Origin: CAXXOK01 sp964640955
GTDB taxonomy: Bacteria; Bacillota; Clostridia; Christensenellales; Aristaeellaceae
Direction: 5' to 3'
Length of the DNA: 64,000 bases
Assembly (NCBI GenBank): GCA_964640955.1
Contig: CAZXJI010000005.1
Span: 1 to 64,000 of the forward strand
A program made the translations under genes and the position numbers. Positions 25,098-33,409 of this stretch are shown here, in pieces (position 1 is the first letter of the stretch; each line of letters starts with the position of its first letter). The notes beneath the pieces were generated by a model. The model was not told the origin of the DNA and searched no databases. It saw only the letters and a program-made list of their open reading frames with translations.

Positions 25098-26813
25098 TCA
25101 GTCCTGCCGGTAACGGAAGGTCTCGCGTCCCGCGGCGTCCGTCCCGGCGACGGTGAAGGCCGCCGTGAGCAGGTCGGCGATAAGCCGGGCCGTTGCGCCG
25201 TTCTTGCGCCAGACGAAGGTCAGCGCGTGCTCTTCCGGCTGCGACACGGCCAGCTCCGCGTCGAAGCCGAAGGCCGGGCAGGCATTGCGGAAACGCAGCA
25301 GCGAAAGCTGATCCCGCACCACGGGCCAGGCAAGCCCTTCGGCGACCTGCGCGCGGGTCAGGCTGGTACGGTTGATCTCCTTGTGCCCGCCCGCGCCCGC
25401 GCGGCGGACGGCCTCCACGTCGTTCTCGCCCGCGAACAGGTCGAGGTACCACACCTGCGGCTTGCCGGGCATAAACAGCTGGATCGCGCGCGCCAGAAGC
25501 AGCTTGCGCTCGTCCGCGCCCAGGGCGCTGAAGTAGGTGGCGTTCACCTGGTAGTACACGTTCTTCTGGCCGTGCAGGTCCTTCACCATGCCACCGCGGG
25601 CGACGACGGTCTCGACCAGCTTTTCGATGCGGCTTTCCGGCAGCAGGCCCTTCAGGTCCAGCAGCGGAATGCCGTCGTGGCAGCCCAGCATGTTCACCGC
25701 GCGGATGCCCCTGCCGGTCAGCTCGTTGGCCCAGCGCAGAAGCAGGTCGCCCTCGCCGCGTTCCAGCGCGTCGATCACGAGGCCCGGCAGGAAGAAGTCG
25801 TACGCCGGATAACCCTGTTCGGCAAGCTTTTCGTACGTCTTTTCGGCGTAGCTGGAATGAATCTCGGGCAGCAGCGCAAGCCCGAAGCGGTCGGCGATGC
25901 CGCGCAGGCGGCCGAGCACCTCCCACGTGTCCGGCTCGTTGAGGAAGTTGTGCCTGCCGGGCGCCTTGGGCGCGTAGGCGAAGGCGTCCAGCCGGATGAG
26001 TTCGGCGCCGTAGGCGGAAAGCGTGGAAAGCGTGCATTCGTAAAAATCCCACACGAGCGGGGACTGTATGTTCAAATCCATCTGCCCCAGATACTTGCGG
26101 TTGGATTCCAGGTACTCCGTCACGGCCGCGCGCGCGCCTTCCCAGCGGCCGAAATCGATCGCCGCGGGAAGCCGGCCCGCGTCAAGCCCGGCGTTGACCA
26201 GGGACGCCAGCGCCTCGGCGGAGGCGTATTGCAGCCCGGTCAGGCGCATCACGTCCTGTGCGTCCGGGCGGGGGTAGCGCACCTCCTGATAAAAGGTGTT
26301 CCAGTAGGGCACGCTGCGCCCGTCGGGGAAGCGCACCATCAGCAGCGGCAGGCCCGGCTTGCGGAAGAACATGTGCCTGATCTCCGCCTCGTCCGGCTGC
26401 ACGTACCCCTCCGCCGTCATCCGGCCGTGCCCGTCCCAGAAGCGGTTCCAGTCGATGAAAAAGTCGCGGTAAGAGGAGGCGTCCCCGTTTTTCAGAATGT
26501 CCTGAAACTGCGGGGAGAGCACCGAGGCGTGGTTCAGGATCATATCCAGCTTCAGCCCCACGCCGAGGGCGCGGAGCGTTTCCAGGTCGCCGGGGGTCGC
26601 GTACAGCTCGTTCAGGCCGTAGTCGATCACCGAAAAGCCGCGGTCCAAATCGGTATTGAACAGGCTGGGCAGCACGTAGACCGTAGAAAACGCGCCCCGC
26701 GCCCCTTCGGCCCCGAGAAAACCCGCGATATCCCCGAGCGTCCCGCCCATGCTGTCCGGGTAGGCGTTGAGCATCGGCCCCGCGTTGAGCGCCGGCGTTG
26801 TTTCCGCTTTCAT
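25098..26813 (-). CDS. GH13 alpha-glucosyl phosphorylase-like enzyme (sucrose-phosphorylase subgroup)
   Basis: Predicted to transfer an alpha-glucosyl unit, most likely to phosphate, as in GH13 subfamily 18. The start at 26813 overlaps the kinase stop as ATGA behind AGGAGG, giving 571 residues. Subgroup-like features are the N-terminal LNAYPDSMGGTLGDIAGFLG, FSVIDYGLNEL and LKLDMILNHAS. The nucleophile is predicted as Asp276 in LIRLDAFAYAPK, the acid/base as Glu317 in LLPEIHSSY, and GCHDGI supplies the transition-state region. It is longer than typical sucrose phosphorylases (about 490 residues), with extra sequence around residues 115-180. Acceptors other than fructose, such as glycerate or glycerol, are therefore possible. 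There is no signal peptide. Confidence 0.75.
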   Translation of the reverse strand: MKAETTPALNAGPMLNAYPDSMGGTLGDIAGFLGAEGARGAFSTVYVLPSLFNTDLDRGFSVIDYGLNELYATPGDLETLRALGVGLKLDMILNHASVLSPQFQDILKNGDASSYRDFFIDWNRFWDGHGRMTAEGYVQPDEAEIRHMFFRKPGLPLLMVRFPDGRSVPYWNTFYQEVRYPRPDAQDVMRLTGLQYASAEALASLVNAGLDAGRLPAAIDFGRWEGARAAVTEYLESNRKYLGQMDLNIQSPLVWDFYECTLSTLSAYGAELIRLDAFAYAPKAPGRHNFLNEPDTWEVLGRLRGIADRFGLALLPEIHSSYAEKTYEKLAEQGYPAYDFFLPGLVIDALERGEGDLLLRWANELTGRGIRAVNMLGCHDGIPLLDLKGLLPESRIEKLVETVVARGGMVKDLHGQKNVYYQVNATYFSALGADERKLLLARAIQLFMPGKPQVWYLDLFAGENDVEAVRRAGAGGHKEINRTSLTRAQVAEGLAWPVVRDQLSLLRFRNACPAFGFDAELAVSQPEEHALTFVWRKNGATARLIADLLTAAFTVAGTDAAGRETFRYRQD

Positions 26814-27757
26814 GCTTCCTCCTGCGCCATCAGGCGGCGGTAGGCGGCGTACGACAGCAGCTCGCCGGACTTGGATACGATCAGCTTCGCCTTTTCGGCC
26901 TGCGATTCCAGCATTTTCTGCTCCAGCGCCAGTACCATGGTGGTGAAGGGGCTGTCCACGCCGCCGTCGCGGTGGCGCGCCCGGCGGTGGGCGAGCGTCT
27001 CGGCGGGGGTGGAATTGAGCAGCACCGGCACGTCCACGCCGCGCAAACGGTCGCTGTTGCCGTGCGTCCACTCGATGACCAGGATCGACGTGCCCCGGAA
27101 ATCCACCGGCTCATACCACAGCGCGGTTTCCTCGCGGCCCATCCGTTTGAGAAAGATCGTCTCCGCCCCGTTCTTGAACTGCGACACGATGCCGCTGAGC
27201 TCATCAAAGTCGATCTCGTCTTTGGAGCCCAGGTAGCCCGCGAGCGCGGCGCGGCCTTCGCGCTGGTAGACCGCAAGCCACGGGTGCGTATCCCGCAGGG
27301 CCGGATCGGCGTCTTTGTCCTCTGCCTGCAGGACGCGGGCGATCTCCCCGCGCTCGTGAGTGTACAGCCCGTTTTGCACAAGGCCCCGCATGCCGCCCGT
27401 CCGGAAGATGCGCATGCGCTCCGCGTCGTTGTACCGGGGAATGCGGCGGGGGTAGTTGTCGCCGGAAAGGGTATAGCTCCCAAGCCCCGCCTGCCGGAAA
27501 TAAAAGCTTAGGAGCGATGCCGTTTCCGACTTACCCACGCCCGAGCCGCCGCACACCGCGACCACGGCGCGCCGGTGCGGGCTGCTTTCCACGACGGGCG
27601 CGAGCAGCCGGACCAGTTCGGGAAAGATGACGTTGGCCTTGGCGATGTGATGCTCGCCGATCTGGATGCTGTCGCCGGGCATATCCCCCTGAGGGATGTT
27701 TTCCGGAACGGCCGGGGGCGTCCAGGGGACGCCGGGCTGTAAAAGGAAACCGCTCAT
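26810..27757 (-). CDS. P-loop small-molecule kinase of unknown substrate
   Basis: A 315-residue protein with a Walker A motif GGSGVGKS at residues 70-77. An SGDNYPRR segment (98-105) resembles the substrate-binding DD/DN loops of uridine kinases, phosphoribulokinases and APS kinases. An ILVIEWTHGN stretch near residue 225 is the likely Walker B strand, and RRARHRDGG provides a basic lid-like region. No family substrate can be named. The first 60 residues precede the kinase fold and are not recognised. The gene starts behind GGAGG and is coupled by a 4-nt overlap to the GH13 phosphorylase-like gene. That suggests it phosphorylates a product or acceptor of that enzyme (inference). Confidence 0.65.
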   Translation of the reverse strand: MSGFLLQPGVPWTPPAVPENIPQGDMPGDSIQIGEHHIAKANVIFPELVRLLAPVVESSPHRRAVVAVCGGSGVGKSETASLLSFYFRQAGLGSYTLSGDNYPRRIPRYNDAERMRIFRTGGMRGLVQNGLYTHERGEIARVLQAEDKDADPALRDTHPWLAVYQREGRAALAGYLGSKDEIDFDELSGIVSQFKNGAETIFLKRMGREETALWYEPVDFRGTSILVIEWTHGNSDRLRGVDVPVLLNSTPAETLAHRRARHRDGGVDSPFTTMVLALEQKMLESQAEKAKLIVSKSGELLSYAAYRRLMAQEEA

Positions 27758-27777
27758 AAAATGCCTCCAGTGCGTTT

Positions 27778-28890
27778 TTACGAAAGCCAGGGCGCGAGCG
27801 CCGCGGCCAGCTCACGGCCCATGCGCGCGTGCGTCTTTACGTTGGGGTGCATCAGCCCGCCGTACCCCTCGCCCCAGGGGTCGATGGCGCCGAACTTGAG
27901 GCAGAACACCCGCGGATCGCCGGTTTCCCGCCCATAGTCGGCCGCCGCCTTCTCGATGGTGTCGTAGAGGAAATAGTTCATGGGGCCGATGGTGCAGGCG
28001 ATAACGGGCCCGGGGCCGTTGAGGCTGCGAACCGTTTTGAGGAACGCCGTGTAGCGCGTGCGGAAATGGGCCTCCTCGGCCGGGTCGTTGCCGGTCACGC
28101 TGATGCGGAAGGCGTCGTTGGTGCCCAGGTTGATCACGATCGCGTCCGGACGGAAACGCCCGAAATCCCACGGAGTGAAGCCCTCGGTCATTCCTTCGGC
28201 CGCCTGATGGTCGCGATCGGCATAGGGGTAGAGCTTCTCCATGGAGCGCGGTGGCGGCGTGAAATCCGGGAACTCGGGCAGCCGAATGCGGTAATCGGGG
28301 TCGGACGCCCAGCAAAGCGGGATGCCGGAAATGCACAGGCTCTGGTATTCGGCGTCCAGCAGCTTCGCGGCGACGGCCGGGTAGGCGGTCAGCCCGTCTT
28401 CCTTTTCGGGGGAGAACGCCGTCTCTTCCGGGCGCATGTCGTTGCCGAAGCCGCAGGTGATGGAATCGCCCACGAACTCCAGCCGGCGGCGCGGCGCGGG
28501 CGGCGTATAGGGGCGCGCTTCGCCCATAAGCGTCAGTCGGTGCACGCCCATGCGGCCCTTGGAGTTTTCGGTGCGCTTGACCACCCGCAGCACGTGCTCG
28601 CCCGGCGTGCCGCCTTCAAACAGCGCGTAGGTATGACGGCCTTCCTCAAGGCGGATTACCCTGGGCTCGCTGTTCCCGTCCGTGAAAACCGCGATCCTGG
28701 GGAGGTTGTCCACCTCGCCGGGGAAGCCGTCGCCGATCGCCGTGGCCTCCATTTCCACGCGCCCGCCCGTGAACGCCAGCGCAAAGCCGGAGGCCGTCCA
28801 GTTGCAAAACATCGCCTCGTATTGCGGATCGTATAAAGTCCGGCCGAAAAAGAAAGGCACCTTTCCCTCCGGCGTGATGCGGAGTTCCAT
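27778..28890 (-). CDS. SGNH/GDSL carbohydrate esterase, CE2-like
   Basis: Predicted to deacetylate imported oligosaccharides in the cytoplasm. An N-terminal beta-rich domain of about 135 residues precedes the SGNH hydrolase domain, the order of CE2 acetyl esterases. The nucleophile is Ser143 in EFVGDSITCGFGND, the oxyanion Asn lies in VINLGTNDAF and the catalytic His in LMHPNVKTH near the C-terminus. The ATG at 28890 is preferred over the GTG at 28899 because AGGAG sits 9 nt before it; this gives 370 residues without a signal peptide. It lies between the permease and kinase genes of the same strand. Acetylated mannan or xylan oligosaccharides are plausible substrates. Confidence 0.8.
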   Translation of the reverse strand: MELRITPEGKVPFFFGRTLYDPQYEAMFCNWTASGFALAFTGGRVEMEATAIGDGFPGEVDNLPRIAVFTDGNSEPRVIRLEEGRHTYALFEGGTPGEHVLRVVKRTENSKGRMGVHRLTLMGEARPYTPPAPRRRLEFVGDSITCGFGNDMRPEETAFSPEKEDGLTAYPAVAAKLLDAEYQSLCISGIPLCWASDPDYRIRLPEFPDFTPPPRSMEKLYPYADRDHQAAEGMTEGFTPWDFGRFRPDAIVINLGTNDAFRISVTGNDPAEEAHFRTRYTAFLKTVRSLNGPGPVIACTIGPMNYFLYDTIEKAAADYGRETGDPRVFCLKFGAIDPWGEGYGGLMHPNVKTHARMGRELAAALAPWLS

Positions 28891-28939
28891 GTTCGTCACC
28901 GCTCCTTTTTACCCAACCGGGCGTTTCGCCCGTTTCCGT

Positions 28940-29767
28940 TTATTTGATCGCGCCCTGCACCACGCCTTTGATGATCTGCTTTTGCCCGATCAGGTACAAA
29001 AGGATCACCGGGATGATGGTCAACACCAGCCCGGCCATGAGCGGCGCGTAGTCCACGCTGTAGGTGGTGAAAAAGCCGTACGTGGACAGCGGCAGCGTGC
29101 GCAGACCGGGGGAGAGCAGCACCATGCTGGGCAGGAGGTAATCGTTCCAGATCCAGAGCACGTCCAGGATCAGCACCGTGACCATGACGGGCTTCAGGTT
29201 GGGCAGCACGATGCTGAAGAAGTTTTTCAGCCGTCCGCATCCGTCGATCAGCGCCGCTTCCTCCAGCTCCACCGGAATGCTCTTGATAAACCCGTGGAAG
29301 ATGAACGCTGCGAACGCCTGCCCGAACCCCAGATAAAAGAATACCAGCGTCCAGGTGTTGTTGTACATGTCCAAAGAGCCGTAAATTTTCGCCAACGGAA
29401 TCATCACGGCCTGAAAAGGCACGATCATGGAGGCGACCATCACGCCGAAGATCGCGTTGCTGACCTTGCCGGGGTTGCGCACCAGATAATGCGCCGACAT
29501 CGCCGCCGTGATCAGGATGCCCGCCACGCTCACCACCGTCACCAGCAGCGAGTTCTGGATGGCGCTTAAGAAGTTCATTTTGTTGAAGGCGTCCACGTAG
29601 TTCTTGGGGTCGAGGCTGTCGGTGAGCTGAAACGGCGAATTGACAAACAGCTCGGTGGTGCGGAAGGAGTTGTTGAGCACCAGATAAAACGGGATCAGGA
29701 ACAAAACGAGCAGCAACGAAATGAAGATCGTCCGCGGCAGGTGCCGCTTGTTCAGGCGCACGCTCAT
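28940..29767 (-). CDS. Sugar ABC transporter permease, MalG type
   Basis: Second membrane subunit of the CUT1-type importer, 275 residues with six predicted helices. The ATPase-contact loop is ELEEAALIDGCGRLKNFFSIVLP, and the C-terminus IGQKQIIKGVVQGAIK is typical of MalG proteins. It overlaps the upstream permease by 4 nt. The following 49 nt contain a small CGGGCG/CGCCCG hairpin (28918-28932) before the esterase gene. Confidence 0.93.
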   Translation of the reverse strand: MSVRLNKRHLPRTIFISLLLVLFLIPFYLVLNNSFRTTELFVNSPFQLTDSLDPKNYVDAFNKMNFLSAIQNSLLVTVVSVAGILITAAMSAHYLVRNPGKVSNAIFGVMVASMIVPFQAVMIPLAKIYGSLDMYNNTWTLVFFYLGFGQAFAAFIFHGFIKSIPVELEEAALIDGCGRLKNFFSIVLPNLKPVMVTVLILDVLWIWNDYLLPSMVLLSPGLRTLPLSTYGFFTTYSVDYAPLMAGLVLTIIPVILLYLIGQKQIIKGVVQGAIK

Positions 29768-30645
29768 ACTTCCACCTCCCGTTTTTTATTCAGCAGGACC
29801 TGCGTAACCGAGAGGATCGCCACCACCACGAACAGCACGATCGCCTCCGCCTGGCCCACGCCGTACTGCCGGGACTGGAAGGCCTTCTGGTACACGTGCA
29901 TGGCCGCCAGCCGCGTGGAGCCGTACGGCCCGCCGTTGGTAAGCGAAAGGTTGAGGTCGTAGGCCATAAAGCCGCGGGACAGGGTGATGAAAAGGCAGAT
30001 GTTGAAGGAAGGGATCATCATGGGGATGGTCACGCGCCAGAGCTTTTTAAGCCCGTAAGCGCCGTCGATGTCGGCGGCCTCCTGCACGTCCCTGGGAATG
30101 CCCACGAAGCCCGCGATGTAGATCATCATCAGGTAGCCGGCGTACTGCCAAACCGTTACGATGATCAGCGCCCACACCGCGCGGTCGGGGTTGGTTAAAA
30201 ACGAAGTTTTGAGCCACGCGATGTCCAGCGTTTTGCCCAGCTGGGTCAGGACGTTGGCAAAGATGAATTTCCAGATATAACCCAATATGATGCCGCCGAT
30301 CAGGTTGGGGATGAAAAAGCCGCCGCGCAGAAAGTTCTGCCCCCGCATGCCGCTGGTCAGGAAATACGCCAGGGTGAAGGCGAGGAGGTTAACCAGCAGG
30401 GCCGAGACGATCACGTATTTGAAGGTGATCAGAAACTGCTTCAAAAACTCCTTGTCGGTGAAAACCGTGGCGTAGTTTTGAAGCCCCACGAAGTGATAGG
30501 TGTCGGAGATGGCGTTCCAGTCCGTGAACGTCAGGTAGATGCCGTAGAGAAACGGCAGGATCAGGACGCAGAAAAACGTGAACAGCGTCGCGCCGTTGAA
30601 CGCCAAAAAATACCCGCTCCGTTTCAGTAAGCTTTTCTCTCGCAT
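29764..30645 (-). CDS. Sugar ABC transporter permease, MalF/UgpA type
   Basis: First membrane subunit of the importer, 293 residues. The start at 30645 follows AGGGAGG; translation further upstream would enter the hairpin region after the binding-protein gene. The ATPase-contact loop reads VQEAADIDGAYGLKKLWRVTIP. A conserved LSLTNGGPYGSTRLAAMHVY segment near the C-terminus is typical of CUT1 permeases. No ATPase gene accompanies it. Confidence 0.93.
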   Translation of the reverse strand: MREKSLLKRSGYFLAFNGATLFTFFCVLILPFLYGIYLTFTDWNAISDTYHFVGLQNYATVFTDKEFLKQFLITFKYVIVSALLVNLLAFTLAYFLTSGMRGQNFLRGGFFIPNLIGGIILGYIWKFIFANVLTQLGKTLDIAWLKTSFLTNPDRAVWALIIVTVWQYAGYLMMIYIAGFVGIPRDVQEAADIDGAYGLKKLWRVTIPMMIPSFNICLFITLSRGFMAYDLNLSLTNGGPYGSTRLAAMHVYQKAFQSRQYGVGQAEAIVLFVVVAILSVTQVLLNKKREVEV

Positions 30646-30669
30646 CGGGGCAGCCTCCCTCGATTGTAC

Positions 30670-30703
30670 ACGCGGCGCCGACGCGTATGCGCCGGCGCCG
30701 CGT
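30670..30703 (-). other. Intercistronic hairpin between binding-protein and permease genes
   Basis: ACGCGGCGCCG (30670-30680) pairs perfectly with CGGCGCCGCGT (30693-30703) around a 12-nt loop. It lies in the 88 nt between the binding-protein stop and the permease start, without a U-tract. Confidence 0.6.
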
Positions 30704-30733
30704 AAGTGGTTTGCGTATGCGTTAGGCGGCTTA

Positions 30734-32029
30734 TCAGTGCTTGGTCTGGGTCTTCCAGAAGGCGTTGATGCCCTCGGCCAGCCCCGCACGGTCCAGATCG
30801 CCCACCATGTAGCGCAGCATCAGGTCGCCGGTCGTGGCCCAGGCGTCGCCGGTCATGTAGGTAAAGCAGCCGATGTTGATGGTCTTGCCTGCGACGGCAT
30901 ACTTCGCGATGGCCTCGGTCATGGAGTTGAACTCGGCGTCGGCACGCACGTTGTTAAACGGCATGGAGAAGCCGGAGCCGATGAAGTACTCCTGGCCTTC
31001 CTCGGTGGTGAGCATCCATTTGAGCATTTCAAGCGCGGCGGCCTGCTGCTCGGGCGTGCTCTGGGAAGCGTCGATGCACATGACCTTGGGCATGGAAACG
31101 ACCACTTCGCTGTTGCCGTACGCTTCGGGATCGTTGCTCCACGGCACGGGGATGAAGCCGTAATCGAGGTCCTTGTTTTCCAGCGCGCCGATGATGGACC
31201 ACATCCAGTCGCCCATGAAGAACGTGGCGCACTTGCCCTCGGCGAAAGCCTGGTCGTCGGCGTTGATGTCGCCCACGAGCGGATCGTCCTTGCGGTAGTT
31301 GTACTGGATGAGCATGTCGAAGGTGTCCATGTAACCCTGGAAGAGCGCGTCGTCCGCGATGTCCGCGCTGCCGTCGATCAGGCTTTCGATGAAGGCGTCG
31401 CCCGCGGCGGTGTCGCGGCCGTGCACGGCGTACACCAGGCCCAGGTAATGGCAGCCGACCGACCAGTTGGCCCCGTGGATCATCGTGGGCGGCACGCCCG
31501 CGGCATCCAGCGTCTCAAAGAAGGAACGCAGGGCGTCCTGGGTGTTGATGGTGGAGGGGTCAAAGTCGGGAATGACGCTTTCCACGACGGCCTTGTTGTA
31601 GCACAGCGCGTAGCCCTGCGTGGAGAAGGGGATGCCGTAGATGTTGCCGCCGAACTTGCCGGCTTCCAGCGCGCCCTCGTTATAATACTGGAACCAGTCG
31701 GTGTTCGGGTCGAACACGTAGAGCTTGTCCTCGTAATCCAGCGCCGTGGAGGGGTCGATGTTCATAAAGGTGGGGGCGTTGCCGGACGCGTAGAGCGAAG
31801 CCAGCTGCTCCTGCTGCCCCTGGCCGACGCCCGTGGGGATCAGCTCGATGGTCACGTTGGGGTTGAGCTCGTGGTAACGGGCGAACATTTCCTCAAACAT
31901 GGAGTTGACTTCGGCCGAGGTGCTGTAATAGGTGAGCTTCACCTCGTCCTCGGCGACCGCCGCCGCCGGCAGCAGGGCGGCCAGCATGAGCAGCGCCATC
32001 ACAAGCGCGAGAAACCGGGTTTTCTTCAT
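30734..32029 (-). CDS. Extracellular sugar-binding protein, CUT1 family 1
   Basis: Solute receptor of the MalF/MalG-type importer, 431 residues. The signal peptide MKKTRFLALVMALLMLAALL ends AVA-ED, a signal peptidase I site, with no lipobox cysteine. The mature chain follows the family 1 pattern: KLTYYSTSAEVNSMFEE at the start, GNIYGIPFSTQGYALCYNK at about 120-140, ATFFMGDWMWSI near 250 and many surface tryptophans. The start lies behind GGAGG. A consensus promoter precedes it, and the LacI gene lies immediately upstream on the same strand. Confidence 0.92.
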   Translation of the reverse strand: MKKTRFLALVMALLMLAALLPAAAVAEDEVKLTYYSTSAEVNSMFEEMFARYHELNPNVTIELIPTGVGQGQQEQLASLYASGNAPTFMNIDPSTALDYEDKLYVFDPNTDWFQYYNEGALEAGKFGGNIYGIPFSTQGYALCYNKAVVESVIPDFDPSTINTQDALRSFFETLDAAGVPPTMIHGANWSVGCHYLGLVYAVHGRDTAAGDAFIESLIDGSADIADDALFQGYMDTFDMLIQYNYRKDDPLVGDINADDQAFAEGKCATFFMGDWMWSIIGALENKDLDYGFIPVPWSNDPEAYGNSEVVVSMPKVMCIDASQSTPEQQAAALEMLKWMLTTEEGQEYFIGSGFSMPFNNVRADAEFNSMTEAIAKYAVAGKTINIGCFTYMTGDAWATTGDLMLRYMVGDLDRAGLAEGINAFWKTQTKH

Positions 32030-32086
32030 GGGGATATCCTCCTTAAACTGGTTTTCGTCCCACGGTGTTGGGAACTCTGTGCTATC

Positions 32087-32115
32087 AGTATAAGCGGTGA
32101 AATGGAGGATGTCAA
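32087..32115 (-). promoter_or_regulatory. Sigma-A promoter of the importer/esterase/kinase/GH13 operon
   Basis: On the minus strand a perfect TTGACA (32115-32110) and TATACT (32092-32087) are 17 nt apart, about 60 nt before the binding-protein start. TGAC and GTCA flank a 17-nt window just upstream (32121-32137), a weak operator candidate. The AAGCGCTT core found at the LacI promoter is not present here. Confidence 0.75.
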
Positions 32116-32239
32116 CCGTATGACATCATTTTAGTCAAAAAAACCTCCCGCCGCAAGACGGAAGGAGAGAGACGCGTTGAAACCCAAGTCGGTCCGGCGA
32201 TCCGTGCCGAACGACAACCGTTTTACATCAAGGTAGACC

Positions 32240-33217
32240 TCACGTGCTTTCACGCTCCACCAGGCGCACCGGGAACACCGTGGAGGAGGGCATGGCCCGC
32301 TCCCCGAAGTGAACGATGCTTTCCACCGCGAAACGGCTGATGTCGTTCACGGGCTGGTGCACGGTCGTAATGGAAGGAGTGTACAGCGCGGCCAGGTCGA
32401 TGTCGTCGTAGCCGATCACCTTGAGCTGCCCCGGCACGTTCACCCCGTGGCCGATCGCGTAGCGGATGATCTCGGCGGCGAGGATGTCGTTGCTGCATAC
32501 CGCGCCGTCGATGTCGCCGTGGGTTTCGAAAAACGAGGCGATGATGTCCTGATATTTCATGGAGATGAAACGGTCTTCCTGGTGCACCTGCACGATGGGC
32601 TCCATGCCCGCCGCGCGGATCGCCTGCTCGAACCCCTGCTGGCGAAGCGACGCGCTCATGCCCCGAAGCATCACGCCGCCGCTGAAATAGGCGATGTGCC
32701 GGCAGCCCTTTTTAACCAGCAGCTCCGCCGCCATCCGGCCGCCGCTGAAGTTGTCCGAGCAGACCGCCGAAATCTGGGGGGAGATCACGCGGTCGATGGA
32801 GACGATGGGGGCGTCAAAGGACACGCTTTCGGCGATGTCCTGCGTGTGGCTGGCGATGATCACCCCGGCCACCTTGTTGGCCCGGAGCATGGAGAAGTAT
32901 TCGATTTCCTTCTTGCGCTCGTGGTTGGAGATGCACAACAGCAGCTTGTAGCCGTTGGCGGAAATGTGGCGCTCCATCCGCTCGATGACCTTGGCGAAAA
33001 AGGCGTTGCGCGCCGAAGGCACGATGAGACCGATGAAATTGCTGGTTTTTTTGGACAGCGAACGCGCCAGCTCGTTGGGCTGGTAATCCAGCTCGCTCAT
33101 CGCCTGACGGATGCGCTTGATGGTCGCGGGGCTGACCTTTTCGGGCTTGTTGAGCATGCGGGAAACGGTCGTCACCGTAACGCCCGCCAGCTGCGCAACC
33201 TCCTTGAGCGTCGCCAT
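32240..33217 (-). CDS. LacI-family transcriptional repressor
   Basis: A 325-residue regulator that binds DNA as a dimer and releases it on binding a sugar. The N-terminal HTH and hinge are clear: ATLKEVAQLAGVTVTTVSRM, then ARSLSKKTSNFIGLIVPS leading into the periplasmic-binding-protein-like effector domain. DNDILAAEI-like and IGYDDIDLAALYTPSITTV segments are typical of the effector domain. It has its own promoter with a LacI-type palindrome over the -35 box, suggesting autorepression. Its position just upstream of the binding-protein gene makes the 32.0-25.1 kb operon its likely target. Confidence 0.92.
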   Translation of the reverse strand: MATLKEVAQLAGVTVTTVSRMLNKPEKVSPATIKRIRQAMSELDYQPNELARSLSKKTSNFIGLIVPSARNAFFAKVIERMERHISANGYKLLLCISNHERKKEIEYFSMLRANKVAGVIIASHTQDIAESVSFDAPIVSIDRVISPQISAVCSDNFSGGRMAAELLVKKGCRHIAYFSGGVMLRGMSASLRQQGFEQAIRAAGMEPIVQVHQEDRFISMKYQDIIASFFETHGDIDGAVCSNDILAAEIIRYAIGHGVNVPGQLKVIGYDDIDLAALYTPSITTVHQPVNDISRFAVESIVHFGERAMPSSTVFPVRLVEREST

Positions 33218-33288
33218 GATTTACTTCCTCCCTCGCGCCGCGACGCGCTTCCCTTCCTGCGCCGAAAGGAAGCCGTAGCGTTGGAATC

Positions 33289-33317
33289 ACCATAGCATAG
33301 CGCCCTTTCCTTGTCAA
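33289..33317 (-). promoter_or_regulatory. Sigma-A promoter of the LacI gene
   Basis: On the minus strand TTGACA (33317-33312) and TATGGT (33294-33289) are separated by 17 nt. The start codon lies about 70 nt downstream. The -35 hexamer is part of the palindrome at 33312-33327. Confidence 0.75.
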
Positions 33318-33327
33318 GCGCTTAACA
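33312..33327. promoter_or_regulatory. LacI-type operator overlapping the -35 box of the lacI-like gene
   Basis: TGTCAAGCGCTTAACA is a 16-bp palindrome with one mismatched pair and the central CG typical of LacI-family operators. It covers the whole -35 hexamer, so binding would block RNA polymerase. It resembles a CcpA cre site but the half-site spacing is one base too long on each side. Confidence 0.7.
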
Positions 33328-33336
33328 GAAACACGT

Positions 33337-33388
33337 CATTGCGCCCCCGGCCTGCCGCGAATGAAGCGAGCGGGGCGGGGGCGCAATG
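33337..33388 (-). terminator. Hairpin after the esterase operon, likely terminator
   Basis: CATTGCGCCCCCG (33337-33349) pairs perfectly with 33376-33388, with further pairing inside the 26-nt loop. It lies just beyond the esterase stop and before the LacI promoter. The T-rich tail on the minus strand is poor. Confidence 0.55.
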
Positions 33389-33409
33389 CGGGCGAAAGGA
33401 ACGCTGGGG

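Noticed and set aside
33312..33327. Catabolite (CcpA) cre site
   Set aside because: The half-sites are spaced one base wider than the cre consensus, and the site sits on the promoter of a LacI gene, so autoregulation is the better reading; CcpA binding is not excluded.
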